Notes: generated from the sequence alone by a model not told the origin. DNA of 64,000 nt from Akanthomyces muscarius (GCF_028009165.1 NC_079241.1:1674001-1738000); one strand, 5' to 3'; positions 1 to 13,454 are shown, counted from the stretch's first letter. Made by a program: numbers and translations.

Positions 1-239
1 ATGCATGCCGCCTTTACCCATTCTTTATTCCTTCTTTTTTTTTTCAATTACCTGATTTATTCTGTGAACAAATTAAGTGATGCACGTTTTCCAATTACAG
101 CAGTGGCAGGCGGCGAAGCTGTGCTGCCCATCATCATCAGTCTTTGCTGACGGTGACCCACGTGCACAGGAATGCCAAAGAGAGAAACCATAGCCGACCG
201 TTTTGCTCGCTTCCTGTACTGTAGTGTTGCCCTTTCATG

Positions 240-644
240 CTAGAAGTTTGTTGACAAGGCCCTCGGAACCTCTGTGACTTCTGCTCTACTAAATGATGCT
301 CCAGGCCGCGCCATTTTGTCTTGTACTTGGCTTCGGCAATGGGCTCTAGGAACACATCGCCGTCGCAAATTTATACACGTTGCTCCCTTTACTATGTACT
401 CGGACCATAGCGTGGTGCGCGGATCGTCGGAAATGATGGAAATGTCACCATCTGTTTTCTCGTCAATGTCAAAGATATCAACGTCTTCTTCTGCAATGGC
501 GAACAAGCTGTCTTGTACGGTGTTAGTCGTGCAGGTCTTTGAGCTGCTCTTCCAAGCATTGGGTTGGGTTTTCCGGCTTGGGTTTGATTTGTTGCCTCTG
601 ATTGGGCAACCCGAGGCATTTGAACCATGGAATTTGTGCCTCAT
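240..644 (-). pseudogene. Possible relic or hypothetical ORF, 134 aa
   Basis: This is an open frame of 134 codons on the minus strand with a hydrophilic, acidic stretch (AIAEEDVDIFDIDEKTDG) that looks more protein-like than random sequence. I recognise no family. No convincing flanking exons or splice sites were found, and the neighbourhood is full of broken frames, so it is most likely a remnant. It could be a small hypothetical gene or chance. Confidence 0.2.
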
Positions 645-1379
645 GCAGCATAATGTTTTGCGAGCACCGTAGCAGCACCTATGTTGCCAATAGACCTTAA
701 GACCTTGGTGTGTATTCGTGAGTCGTTAGAGCCTGTTATCGCAGTCTGAATGCAAAAAGATGGTCGGCCCGCGTAATGGCAAAATATGCGTTGCGTTCAT
801 CTCAACTGCGTGCAGCGGCGTCTGTGGACGTCGCAACGTGACTGGCGTTGCGGACCATCGATGATCCGGAGTCCATCAACATCTAGACCCGACCAGCAAA
901 GGCCAGGAATTCCAGGCTGTAACGATGGACTAATTTGTCACAGATCAAAAGAAGGAATTATGATTGAATGCTTGCGTTGATTAATCGCGACCGGGCCCGC
1001 CCCTCACCCGGCTCTTCTCAGTCGCTGTCCCTGGCGCGCCCAGGAATGCCTCTCAGTTTTGTTGCCCGAGCTCCTCCCAGTCCTGCGCCTCGCCAGCAAC
1101 TCGTATCCCACCATGCCTTGCTCAGAATCGCAGTCAATGTCCCTCGACCCATGCGCTTCTCCAAGAGTTATCGCACAACACACTCGCCTAGCTTGCCGTG
1201 GTGCAAAAAGGCTCCAACATCAACGTCGCCGTGCCCGAGATCAAACCGTGCTAATTGCGCACACTGCACGGGGCAGTATCGCCGCCGGCGCTTTCTTGCC
1301 ATCGCACTGCAGCTGGGTCTGGATTGTATCGATGGCAAGGCATGCTCCCGCAGGCACAGCGCGCCGTCATGATGTCGCT

Positions 1380-2110
1380 GTCGCCGCCCGTGCTGCCAAT
1401 CGTATAGCAGCACCGGCTCACAAGGCGACGCAAAAGGTTGACTGCGACGCCGAAGATGTGTGCTTCATTTGTGCGAAACCCTTCGCGCACCAACCCATCG
1501 GCCCCGGTAGTCACGAGCATACCAACTTTGCGGCCTATGCATGAGAGCGTTGTGCAAGACCAAGGACTGTGCTGATTGCCGAGTAAGTGACCCCCCAAAC
1601 GCAAATCACATGTCTACGGCCTTCTGACAAGCTGTTTACAGCGCGATGAAGTCAGTCAGTAGAGGACTTGGCTACCAGCTATACTCTTGAAGAATCCGTA
1701 AAAAAAGCCATCCGCCACATCCGCCCGCCCTGTCAGTTCCAGGTCGACAAGTTTGACGACACTTGCTTTGAGCTCCATAGCTCAACCGACCATCGCTAGC
1801 TCGCCGTCGGCCAAGCTATGCCACACGAGAACAGCTCTGTCCACGACCTCATCAATGTTGAATAAGTCGTTCCTCTACTGGCTACGGAATTTTGCCGACT
1901 ATACTTGTGAGCTCGAGGCTGCTGCCAGCGTCGAGGTCCTTCAAGGGATTGGGTTTCAAGGCGAAGAAGATGGGGATGTTTGGTCGTCAAATCGCCAACG
2001 CTGTCAAGGGAGCGCAGTACCAGATCCGCATGGGCGTCGATCCATCCCGTGCCACCTGAACAGCCACGTCACGCTAACACTGCCAGTCAAGGCAGCGAGA
2101 AGCTTTTGAG
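1380..2110 (+). pseudogene. Degraded coding relics, unknown function
   Basis: Several short plus-strand frames read like real protein but are cut by stops and shifts. One piece near 1438-1543 has a C-x2-C start followed by His and Cys residues (zinc-binding-like). A second, near 1660-1865, is acidic and hydrophilic with an in-frame TAG in the middle. A third, near 1978-2058, contains IANAVKGAQYQIRMGV. They do not join into one open frame with normal introns. I read the stretch as remains of one or more decayed genes or elements of unknown identity. Confidence 0.3.
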
Positions 2111-5100
2111 GGTTGCGCTACAAATATAAATGTAACATGCATGTCGCCTCTATAGCGGAAGCGGCCTTGCAGTCTCTCAGACGCAGTCTCTCAGACGTGA
2201 TGAGGAGCTGGCGCCAGATTCAGTCATCCAGCCATTGACACGGTGCTACAGACCCTGCGTCCACTGCCATTTCCACAGCCAGCGGTGGCACGACCAGCGA
2301 CGACCAAGGCAATGACAATAACACAGTGGAATAAGACACAGTGTAAAGGAAGCATTCGCTCGTATCTTTTACACCGCACAATTCGTCCAGTCTCGAGTAT
2401 GAACAGATTGACTCGCGGACTGCTTGCGTCGCGATCAAGTGCGCATACAATATAAATAATCACCCTTCTGAGCGCTCGACCTATTCCTTCTCTGGCAGGC
2501 TTTCTCACAGAGCTAACTAGCGATACATTGTGTTGGGAAAGGGCTGATCATAGGTGCCCGGATTTGGCTGGCACTGCGAGGCTATCGTGGCTGCAGGGCT
2601 GTCTTTGCTCTCGTACTTGCTAGCTAGGCACTATAAATATCTTTAGAAACCTTATCCGATTTTTTTCAGAAGGCATGCCTTTTATTGCTCTTTTATATAA
2701 TCAATGAATTGATTTCTCTTGTGCGCACATTAAATTCTGCGTCTCTTTTGTTCTGATTGGCTGCCCGCTGGCAGTGGAAGGCGGCGATGGCCAGGCCACT
2801 CAACAGCACTCTTTGTTAGCCTCCGACACCAGCGCACTCAATATCGAGTGCCCGTCGAAGCTGCAAATTGGCCAGAATTGACGCATTCAGTCGACCATAC
2901 CATTCCTTCCACTTTACGTCGAAGCAATCACAACCCACACGTGCATGGATGTCGAGGGACTGGAAGCCCGACCGGCCTTTGCAGTCCTACCTCGTACTGC
3001 AGAGTCGCCCGACTTCAGGAAAGGGCTTTGCCCCTCGAACTCGGAATTTCTAGTTGTTCTACCCCAACACAACATATGACAATCTAACTGTTGAACTGGA
3101 AGCCAAGGGTCCCAATCGGGGCGAATGTTGATGGTCCGCAATAGAGCAGGACAGTTTCGGACGACCCCTCAACATGATCGCCGTTATCGCACGACTCCTG
3201 TACTTCCGGCACCGGTCGACCCAAAATGAATGAATCTGACAGTACTGGAGCTAGTGCGACACACGATGGCATCCAAAGGTCAGCAGTGATTTGTTGGAAT
3301 ACGGACAGACTTTGCCCAGAACATCCCTCATCAGAATAAGCCGGGGATGTGCATCCCAAATTTCCCACAAATGCAAAGCCCAGGACAGCATGCACGTCGA
3401 AGGTTAACCTCCGGATCGTGAACATGCCAGCCGAGAGCGCTGCCATAGTTTTGGAAGTCGTCCACGGACTCGAGACAAACGTGCAAGCATTAGTGTTTTC
3501 GTGTGTGTCCATCACTCGCAGTAGCGACTTTTCCCGAGGGACATGACATTGGCCCGGCTGTACTAGTCGTGATTTGGCCGTAAAATTGGCGGGCCTGTGC
3601 CTCTGGGGACCGATCCCCGCGACACTTCGGGCTGAATTAGCGACTAATTAAGCAATAAAGTTTATGAGAAATGTGCCGACCAACCTCTGCGGTGGCTACA
3701 GAGTAAATTTGCCTGGTCGGCAGCCGTCGCGCCATCGCGCAAGCGCTAATACAGAGCCAGAAGCACTGGTCTAGCGCATATGAAGCTAGGAGCAGGTTTG
3801 CTTTATGCGTGCGGTACTTTATTTCGCCTACTAGGTTTGTCCCTTGTCTGTGCGATGACCTTTGATACGCCAGCTCTTCATGACGCAGTTGAGTACTCAT
3901 GCGACGGGATTTTGTTGTTGTTGTTGTTGTTTTTCTTCCTGAAGTAGCGCCCTGGTGGGTGGAAAAGGCGAAGCTGAGTAGGGCTGTTAGGTGAGGGTCA
4001 ATGTGGTCAGTTCACCGATTGAGGCCACCAGTATCCGTGAGCCAGGTATGCACGGAGTACAATGGGTCGAAGGCCCGAGCGAACTGTCACCAAATCGCCA
4101 TACAGTAGCGTTCGAAGTTGCCCAGAGGCACTGCACCAGGTATCGGGACAGGTACAGCTGTCGGCCAAAGAAGCTTTCACTAAGATATTGTGGCTTTACC
4201 GTTATCTAAACTCTAGCACGAGCTGAACAATGTTTTGGCAGCCAACCTTCACGTCTTCGTGGGCAAGTAACAATTAAAATACTGCTGCGGAGCATATTAC
4301 AGCCTATTCATTCAATACATTCAATACCTAGTGTGCTTCTGGGTTTCGTGTACCGCAGAGTCACACTGTGCAGGCCATGGCGACGGGACTACCAGGCGCT
4401 GTCTACCGTGGTTCAGTTTACACTTTCGAAGCGGAGGTGAAGAGACCCCGGCTCGCTACCCGCGCATCAATAACGGAGCGAATGACTGTCCCGATGAAGG
4501 CACAAGAGTCAGCGGTGGTGAAGTTTTGGCCGGAAGTGCTGGCAAGAATGCTGGCGACGCCGCTACCACGCTACTTCCGCCATACCCCATCGTCTCAAAT
4601 CAGAAAGGACCGAAATATAATAAAATGATGTTGGCGCCGGGTACATTATGACCTAGTTACCGAATAGGCGATGGGAATAGCAACCGCCTGGATCAACAGG
4701 GGAGTTGCACGTCTTTTGTCTTGTTGCCAACCTAAAGACAGTTGTGCCGGACGGGTCCGGGCTGTTCAGCAGTGATGGAAAGCTCGGCAGCCATACACTG
4801 CTCTTCCAGGGAGAAATCAGGTCGGCGGCTCGACAGGAAGCTTCCTGCGGGTTGACAGTGCGCCATGAAGTGACAGAGTACATGCCGTCCATGTGCCAGA
4901 CACCCACACCCGCGGGTAAGTCAAAGGCTCATTCCCATTTACTGTGTCGTGTAATTGCGACAGAATCCACTGCCTTCGTACAAAGACGAGATCAAACACC
5001 GTTTGTGGCTCAGTTTGCCTGGCAAGCCCTTTCTTTGGTCAGCATATTGCTCACGATGTACCACGTGAGGGTCGCGTCGAGCCAAGCCATGCGTTGACGA

Positions 5101-5960
5101 AGAAAAGACAATAGTGCGGTGGAATTATCGAAAATAAAAGAGACTTGGTCAATGATTGGAGTAGAATTCAGGACAGCTCTTTGTGAGTTGACATTACAGA
5201 CCCCCAAAAAATGCGGCTTCCCAATTTGTGCCTTGGCTCGCGACGACGTTGGGCTTTGCGAAATGCATCGCGCGCTTCAGGTCTGCAATACATGACTGCC
5301 CTTTAATTCTACTAGACATCCTATACAGGGGTGAGACAAATGCAGAGACTCTTTGCAGCCAGTTGAGCCAAAGTACAGATTACGCTCATTTGCTTTGGGG
5401 CTTTTGTGCTTTGTGAGAGCCTTCAGACTCGCAGACATTACAGGGTCGGTCTGCCCATGGCTAATGATGGCGCGACAGTGCAGGCGACGCGCACCTTCTG
5501 ACACACGCCGCGGTTGTCACGGCCGACGGGCTTTTTAGACCACTTGAATTGTATTATTATTTTTCAACGGCCCTTGCTTCCTGGCGGCGTGCAGATGATG
5601 AGCTGGTGTGTGGCCTTGGTTGCGCGCTTATGCTGACTGTACGAAGTTGTATCTGGCCGTTAAAGTTAGACCGCGGTCTACAGGCAAGCGGCGCACGATA
5701 GCATGCGGCAAAGTCTCAGATCACGCTACTAGAACGTCTCGTCATTCACGGTTTGCGAGTGTCGCAAGGTCCATCCACAGTGTAGACGGCAGCTTCAAAA
5801 GGTGAGCCGGGCGTGCCATGCTGAAGAGGATACTAAGAGGCTTATGAGGCTAGGCAAACCAATTCGAGGAAGCATCAAGGCTAGGCAAGCAAAGGGCTCG
5901 GGTAGACATCTCTACAGAGACTGTTTGCTTGTCTATATCAAATCGGACAAGATGGTGTAA
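2111..5960. other. Gene-poor stretch, no supported gene
   Basis: I see no convincing gene here. Minor features are a 14-bp perfect direct repeat (gcagtctctcagac) at 2169-2196 and a short TTG microsatellite at about 3911-3932. The longest frame (143 codons, minus strand, 3084-3515) has no recognisable domain and no splice partners. Confidence 0.6.
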
Positions 5961-5984
5961 CGCTACTATAGCTTGGTTGTGAAT

Positions 5985-6300
5985 GATGTCGTTATTTTAT
6001 AGAATTAAAGTTATCGGTGATCTTAATATTAGAAAATCTGTTATCTTTTATTAGAAGTGTGTTTATCGCATTATATATAGTACTAGACGTACTCTTTTTA
6101 GATAGTCACTGCCCTTCCACAACTAGAGTGAAAACAGAGAGTAGATTTAAATTCTTCTAGTAACAAGGGATTTCTAATATCCTTTTACTTTACTAAAATA
6201 TTAAGATACTTAAGATTAATTTCTATTTCCAAGTATAATTGTTAGTACAGGTAGGTATGTATTAATACGATATTCGGTGATAGAAAAGGTTGATTCGTGA
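5985..6300. repeat. AT-rich island
   Basis: About 300 bp with clearly higher A+T than its surroundings, rich in TA and AT steps and without coding potential. In Pezizomycotina such islands are commonly transposon remains mutated by RIP (C-to-T changes in duplicated DNA). That is an inference from composition, since no transposon protein or terminal repeat can be recognised. Confidence 0.5.
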
Positions 6301-6452
6301 TGTTGCTAGTCTATGGTACAATACTCGTTTGTGGCCTCCCAGAGCTCTATTGAAGCCATCGTACAAAGGTGGGTCTATCAGTCATTTAGACCAATCCGAA
6401 GGCTCCATTCCTCGCCTCAGCCAGTCACTGCCACCAGAGGTTGGGCAGGCTG

Positions 6453-6684
6453 CAACAATAATAGAGCTACTAATATCTTTAAGGATAGTAGTAATACCAT
6501 CATAAATTAGGCAGCTAAGTCGTTGACTGCGTGTCTAGGATAATGTGAACTGTGGCTAGAGCCTTCAACAATAATAGAGCTACTAATATCTTTAAGGATA
6601 GTAGTAATACCATCATAAATTAGGCAGCTAAGTCGTTGACTGCGTGTCTAGGATAATGTGAACTGTGGCTAGAGCCTTCAACAA
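6453..6684. repeat. 113-bp perfect tandem duplication
   Basis: The segment 6453-6565 is repeated at 6566-6678 with no difference that I can see. A third copy starts at 6679 for six bases (caacaa) and then diverges. Perfect identity in otherwise decayed DNA suggests a recent duplication, or an assembly artefact. The duplication runs into the C-terminal end of the relic at 6500-8450. Confidence 0.9.
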
Positions 6685-8450
6685 CGGGTCGTTTACCGGT
6701 TTCGAAACTGATTGTCACCTCTTGGTTATCTTTGGGCAACTGTACGAAGTAGAGGGCTGTCAATGACTCCTCTGATAACCGCATATCGTGTATTTTCTGA
6801 TTGATTATGTTGAGTGCAACGTGAAGCGATCCGATATTAGTAGACGAGACGTCGAGAAACGTTTCCGATTCTCCTCCTAGCGTAAGCTCGAGAGCCACGT
6901 TATCGCAGTCACCAAAATAGCATCGAGCCGCAGAGAGAGGCATCATGTATCGCATTATGACAGCAGGCGTCGCACTGTCGAGTGCAGTGTAGAGTGGGCG
7001 GCAACAAGTACAGTGCCACGCACTCGCCTTGTTGGGTATCTGTGACCACAGGTGGATGGGTAATTTTCAACCCCTAACGCCAGAAGAGAAGTAGGTGGCA
7101 GGCGGCACATTTTTGCTTCCCAAAGCACGAATGTGTTGCACTTGCTCGGTCAACTCGCGTTTGATGACTTGCATCGTGTCTGCATCGCGGTGGCCGGCCT
7201 GCGCCGTGAGAAGCAACATGTCAGCTTCAAGAACGGCAATCTGCGCATCACGCTCTGCTACCTAAGCCTGAGCTCGAGTCTGCTGAATCACTTGCTCGCG
7301 TGTATGGCTGTCGTGCTTATGGTATGGTCTTCGGTTGCCCGTTGCAGTGCGGTCTGCTGCGTTCCAAGCCGGTGAGCTTCTTCTTGCTGATACACTCTGC
7401 CGTATCTTTAGCTTTGTCGCTGCTGTGCTGGCTGCTGCTGCTATAGATATTGCTGCTATTATTGTTATTTTGGCTTCTGTTATTTCTGTTGTTTCTGTGA
7501 ACCTAGTCGATTTGGCAAGCCACTGCCTTGGTCACACTGCTTCAGATGCTCAAGAACGAGTCTATCCTTGGCATCACGGTCCACCTCGTCCGATTCGGGC
7601 GCAGCCGTCCTGGTAGACGCATTAGACATGGGCTCTAGCAAGACTGGACCTGGTTTTTGAGGTGTAGAAGGGTCCGTATTCTCCTTTTCTGGCACAGGTG
7701 TCGCCTCGACAGGCTTGGGCTTCTTTGTGCGTCCTTCGTGTAGATGGCGTAAGCTAAGGGGAGCTGAACCGGTCTTCGAGCTGCGTCTTCTTGACTTCGC
7801 GGAGCGTCATCAAATTATTGACTTCGGCGGGTTGAACAGCTCTGGTTGCGCTAGCTGCTGCTCGACGGCCTCGATATGGTTCTGTAGGATCACAGCCAGG
7901 TCATGCAGTGACTAATGCCTCTCTGCGAGCAGCGCACCTTCTTCTACATGGACCTCCGTGTCATCTTTGCTCAAATACTTTACATACTCTCGAGACGCCT
8001 TGTCGGCGTCGGCAAGCTTTTTTTACCGGTCCAACAGGTCATCTGCTCCGCCAGTTGCAACAAGGAACGGTCGCTGCTCTTTTCTTCATCTGCTCTCGAC
8101 TTCTCAGGCAGCAACGATAGCAGCAAGCGCCAGCGCATTAGCAGAAGATCTAGCTGTGCTTCCGGTATTGACTGGAAGCTGGGCTACCAGATAAAGAAGC
8201 AAGAGTCGTCGGGCTTCACCTTGTCGAGTCTGCCTGGCTGTATGACTGCTGGCGCGCCAGACCATGGTGGTGGCGGAAAAGGCGGGGAAGCAAGCGGCTG
8301 GAAGCTTGCAAAGAAAACTGCTCCAAAGCCCAAGTACGACCAGCATTCATTGCTTGGCTACGTGGCATCAGACTCGAAGAAGCTACGACAGCGCAGCAGC
8401 CGCCGCGGTTCTCGGTCGCCTCTTCTCAGTAAGTTCCGCCGTGAAGACGG
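6500..8450 (-). pseudogene. Degenerate coiled-coil protein gene
   Basis: Reading the minus strand from about 8450 downward gives a chain of coding-like pieces separated by stops and frame changes. Near 8000-7810 there is a charged piece with EEGALLAER and AVEQQLAQPELFN. A Lys/Pro/Ser-rich linker follows (7695-7480, with PEKENTDPSTPQKPGP), then a glutamine-codon-rich stretch (about 7500-7380). A coiled-coil piece sits at 7260-7110 (QIAVLEADMLLLTAQAG, MQVIKRELTEQVQ). The last piece is a 111-codon open frame at 6955-6620 (LTLGGESETFLDV). The order of linker, coil and globular end suggests one decayed gene. I do not recognise the family. Confidence 0.4.
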
Positions 8451-11400
8451 CACGCCCGGCCATTGACCCGAGCCTCGTGACTGAGACTCGATGGCACCAT
8501 TGCCAGTCGAAATTTCCAAACATGATGCCCAGGAGCATCCTTTGACCTCAAGGCGCTGACTTTGTAACCCAGCCTTTGCCAAATCAGCCTCCAACATCCA
8601 CGCGCGGCGGCGTTGCTCAATTGCCAATATGTGAAATGTCGGAATGACGGCGGGAGGCGCTCGCTGGAGAGTAGACGCAATTTTGTTTTTGGATAGATTT
8701 GATTGATGCCGAGTGCGGAAAGTTGGCGAAGAGCTGCATGAGCAGACGGCGGCGCCGGTCGTTCTGCATCCTGGTTTAGGCTGAGCCTGTTCGTAAGGGG
8801 CGTATGTCTGAATGCCGGCTCGTAGCAAGTGGAAGTATTCATAGGGTGATGGTAATGAGGTTGATAACCTTGAAACTTGTTGATTGGCCGCCTGTTATAG
8901 AGGCCATCTGGCACGTGTCTGGACGGCACGCTGATCCGTACCTTGTCTACCTTGTGAGGGCTAGTCTTTTACAGGCACGATAGCACCAACACTTTCTGTG
9001 GTGCTTATGCCACGAGCATCAGTATGCGCCATTTTCTGATGGAAGCTGTGTTTCGAGAGGGTTGTCGCACTTTTCGTAATCCTCCATCTGCGGTAACCTC
9101 ATCTCGCGTACAATAACAACTGCAAGCTGCACCACAAAGTATGCGAGGTCGGGTGGCAGCCACTCTGTGAGCAACCAATGCGGTTAAAGAGGGCCCAGCT
9201 ATTCACTGGTCATTCACGGCAAAACGCGGTCGACGCACGCCCTCTCCCGTCGCACCGAATCTGCTTTGTACCCGTAGCCTTTCCACGGGCAAAAGAAGCG
9301 GTGCCGAAAAAGAACTCCTCAAAGACAAAGGCGAAAACGAGTTACGCCGCGTATGCATCGAGCTTGGTGCCGAAAAGAACGTCTGAAATACAATGATGAG
9401 AAAGAGTTGCGTCGTGTGCGCACCAAGTTTGAACAAGAGAAGCATCTGCTCGCCCAAATTGGTTAGTTTTGCGTTGGTGAAGTGAAGAGGAGAGCACCTA
9501 CACGCACCACTGCGTACGGCGCCGCGGCCAAATACGGCGTGCCTATGTTGTGGCGAAGGGTATTCCAAGTCACCGGGCGCTGGGCTATGAGGCAGTGAGC
9601 AAAATGGCCGAGGGAGAAACGGGAGTATTGGTTGGGGCTCACAGATCGATCGATGTGTAGTGGACGCGCAGACGCCGAATCGTGGCCTAACACGGCACTG
9701 TGGTAGGAAGGTGATAAATGGGTCACAAACACTGCCGACCAATAGGAAGCCAGGCCTCTGTCCATGGCCGCCGTAAATTTGGCAGTAACGTTAATTGGCC
9801 CGTTGCAACTTACTGAGTACTCAGTTTCAAGAGTGTCTCCATTCAGATTGGCCAGGGATGAAGACTACATCGTCACACCGAAGGTGACATGTTCGTGACT
9901 AAGAAACAGCGCAGATTCTAGAAGAAATTCTCTCAGCCAGAAATCAGGCCAAGCTTGAGCTTGTCATCGAAACCGACCCCTTCCAGAAGGCTGTGTTGAA
10001 CGGTCGTCAACTAGCTCTGAAGATTTCCGCCAACTCGCTCCTTGATCTTAAACATCCCAGTCAAGGCCAATTTTCTTCGGAAGGCCAAGGGCGCCAATAC
10101 GATCTCCGCATCTGGGCGATCGTCACAGCCATCTCCGTTCAGGCAGCCTGTGCAAAAGTACTGGTACAGCCCATTCAGCCAGCGTAATTACCCGCGTTTG
10201 TACAAGCATCACGACTTTTTGCTTTGGCCAACTAGCACCCGCCATCGCAGCCGTCGACGAAAACGTCGATCGATGGTCGTTACGGTGCCCATGACTCGGG
10301 CAGTGAACGGTCAGCGAACGCGGCTTGCCCGAAGAATTCAATTCTTCAATTTTTGGAGAAGGCTCATCACTGCTCAGCTTCTGGGCCTCAACTTGTTTCG
10401 GGGAATCTCGACCCAGGGCTTGACTGGGTCTTCTCTGAGGGTTTGCTGGCCACCGCCACCGAGCCACCAGCGCATCTATACGCAGAACAGTGGTGAAGGA
10501 TATTAAAGCAAACCTAGCCTTTTTCTTTCTACAAAAAAAACGCAAAATAGGAAAGCTACTTTATATTCAGATGCATGCATACAAGACGTCCGAGTCGTCA
10601 GTGCCACGAGATCGGCCGCCTGCGCGCAGACGCGAAGATGGTGTCCAACTGCGGTTTTCGCACACATTACATACTGAAGGACGCCGACTCGCGCGACACG
10701 CAGAGCATCAAAGTCGAAGTCAGGCGGAGCCCTACCACGCTACCATTACAAAGCGCCTCGCAATCGACCGTAGGTCGGCAGACGAAGCAATGACTCCGAA
10801 AGAGAGACAAGATTCGCAGATCGTAGGAAAAGTCAAAACATTGCAGACATGTCCGTCACGAAGGGAAGGACAATCAGTTTTAATTTCCTTGAGTACATCT
10901 GCAGTGAACCAATACTTCTGACGCACCGCCGTGGAGTTGTTTGAGCCGACAGCAATTGCTCTACTAATCTGTTATTGTTAGTGGTGCCGAATGCGCGGCC
11001 TACGTCGCCGCGGCGACTAGAGACATTGCCTGTCTGCCAAGTCTACGCAACACCGAAATGGCGACCAGTAGAATTTCGGCACTGAACATGCTGCCGGTGT
11101 TGCCGTCCTCATCAAAGACATTGTTGGTCCCCAGAGTCTGCGCACCACTGCTACCTGTCTAACTGTAGAGGATCGATAGCGGCTTGGCAAGTTGGCTAGA
11201 GGCATAGGCTAGGTCCTAACAACGTGCCGCTCTCGCAAGCGATGCCGCCCTTAATTGGCACAATGAAGCGGCCGCCGTGCTAGACGCATAGCCAGAAGAC
11301 CTGGGAATATGCGACAGGGTAGTCAACAATGGGACTGGATACTTTTTACTTTGCTCTTTTCTACTTCTTTCGCTAGGTCATGAAGATCTGTACTTCTACG

Positions 11401-12120
11401 AGCCGCGATTTGATCTTATCCGGAAATTGAGTAACTCGCGTCGAATCTAGCGGTTTGAGCCGAATACAGGCGCTGGCGGCTCTCACCGCCAAGCAGTGCA
11501 AGCCAGTCATTCGCGCGACCTGCTAGACGGATATTGAGAGCCTCAACGGGTCATCGTGAGCCAAAATCCAACCGGACTCATCGACTGACACTGCATTTAC
11601 GCGTAGGTCTTGCTTTTCCTTTCTCAGTCAAGATTTTCAGTGAATTATATGCGTGATGAAGCGCGCCGTGTAGATAACAGCGGTGCGAGCGATACTGTTC
11701 CAGCTCCATGCATACATAGACCGCATTAGACGGCACAGTCGTCCAGAATGTACTTACTGATAGCGTCTCGTTGGGCCTACTAAATATGGATCTGTTCGCT
11801 GACTGTCATTGTCTGAGTGATGATGGTTACATCCTGGAGGTGAAAGAGGTATTTGTGCCGAAAAGAAATGCTTCGAGTATTCGGAGCACAGAGATACAAA
11901 ATTGCAGGAGTAATATAACAATCATGAAACATATATGGGTTGCGGAAGTTCCGAGCTGATTCCCAGGATAAATCTAAAACTGAAGTAGCCGAAGGTCTTC
12001 TTCACGATACAAAAACTGCGTGCCTGCCACGACGGCGAGGGAGGCTATCCCACGCAACATTAGCTCTCTTGCTCGAGCTCGGCATCCGCCTGCTTCTATA
12101 GTTATTGTCTTCTTTATCCT
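8451..12120. other. Gene-poor stretch with coding fragments
   Basis: No intact gene is supported. Short coding-like fragments occur on the plus strand near 9390-9465 (NDEKELRRVRTKFEQEK, coiled-coil character) and near 9920-10030 ([19 protein letters not shown]). Stops and shifts separate them. They are probably remains of one decayed gene, unidentified. Confidence 0.4.
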
Positions 12121-12122
12121 TT

Positions 12123-13120
12123 TCATACCCGTTTCCGTAGTCTTTGTAGTCCGCTGCAGTCGCATATAGAGTTTGGCGGTTGGAGTGGTGCAACATGATC
12201 CCTAGTCGCACCACGTGTTGACAGGATCCGACTTGAGCTCGAGTGGCGACGCGGGCTTCGGGATCGACTTTGCTCGGCGGGCTTTTCCACCGGCTTCGTA
12301 GGCAAGCTCGGCGTCGCAGGCAAGCTCGGCTTCGTAGGCAAGCTCAGCGTCGCCTTGACAGGTTCTAGTTTTGGCTCGGGTGGCGGCGCGGCTTCGGGAT
12401 CGACTTTGCTCGCAGCTTCTGCAGCTTGCGTTGCTTGATGGCGGCGGCGTTGGGATTGATTTGCTTGGCGGTTTTTTTTAACTGGCTTCGCAGGCAAGCT
12501 TGGCGTTGCCTTGACAGGTTCTGGGTTTGGCTCGGGCGACAGCGCGAGCTTCGGGATCGATAATATTCGCAGCTCCTGCAGCTTGCGTTCCTGGCGGCAA
12601 GTTCTGCCTCGAACGTGCCTCTCCTGCTCGTCGCTGCTGCTGTTGGCGACTTCGCTTGGTGCGACAGGCACAACAATTCAACCCAGCAGTGGCCCGCAGC
12701 CACTATCATTGCCTGTAGCGCTGCAAACGGCCCCCATCGGATCTCGGGCGTCTCGATTTGACGCCACCAGTACAGATCTGGCTAGTACATGGGCTGTTGC
12801 AGTTGCCGACACCGACAAGAAGCTGAGTGCCACTAGATTAGCTGAGCCCGGCAACATGGGACGCCAGCTGGTAGAAAGAGGCTTTTCGGCAGTCGATGCC
12901 CAGCATGTGACTAAGTAAACTTGACGACGAGTTTATGCACCTCACGATGCGTTCCTGGCGGCAAGTTCTGCTGCGGGATCGGCTTTGCTCGCAGCTCCTG
13001 CAGCTTGCGTTCCTTATCGGCAGGTTCTGCTTCGGCCGTGAGCCTGTCCTGCTCGGGCTGCAGCTGCTGGCGGATGCGCCCGCTCTCTTCCTTGAGCTGG
13101 TGCCTCTCGAAACTTGTCAC
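12123..13120 (-). pseudogene. Repeat-bearing Pro/Lys-rich and coiled-coil relic
   Basis: The minus strand encodes a charged coil (ESGRIRQQLQPEQDRL at about 13080-13030). After it come repeated modules of the type ERKLQELRAKPIP and PEPxxEPVKATxSLPxKP. At the DNA level one unit recurs: gccttgacaggttct lies at 12352 and 12508, and a tcgcagct-ctgcagcttgcg block lies near 12410, 12567 and 12986. The spacing between the first two units is about 156 bp. The modules fall in different frames with intervening stops, so the gene looks broken. Function unknown. Confidence 0.4.
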
Positions 13121-13444
13121 GACATGATAAATGCGTGAAATTTAGTGGGATCAAGCGTGAGGATTGTGGCCATCAGCGAGGTGACGGATCAGTGGACGGG
13201 GCGCCGTGCACAAATTCTTGCACAAGTGTGGCGCTTCTCAACCTGTTAGTCAGCTTTTAAGCCAATCAAAAGCTAAGACTCACAACCAACACATTTACCT
13301 CGAGAGCCACAGCACCAGCGCCCCCATTGGCCAGTCAGCAGTCAGTGCAGTGGCCACTGACCCCATTTGAGCCCCACTACAACCACCAAAAAAAAACAAG
13401 CGGAATGATGGATGAAATAACGCAAAAGATAATATCGAATCGTC

Positions 13445-13450
13445 AAAAAA
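13445..13450 (-). terminator. Pol III terminator of tRNA-Met
   Basis: A run of six T on the minus strand starts four bases after the discriminator base of the tRNA at 13455-13612. This is the normal RNA polymerase III stop signal and supports an intact transcription unit. Confidence 0.75.
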
Positions 13451-13454
13451 GATG

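Noticed and set aside
3084..3515. 143-codon minus-strand frame
   Set aside because: No domain, no splice partner and no codon support in a gene-poor stretch.
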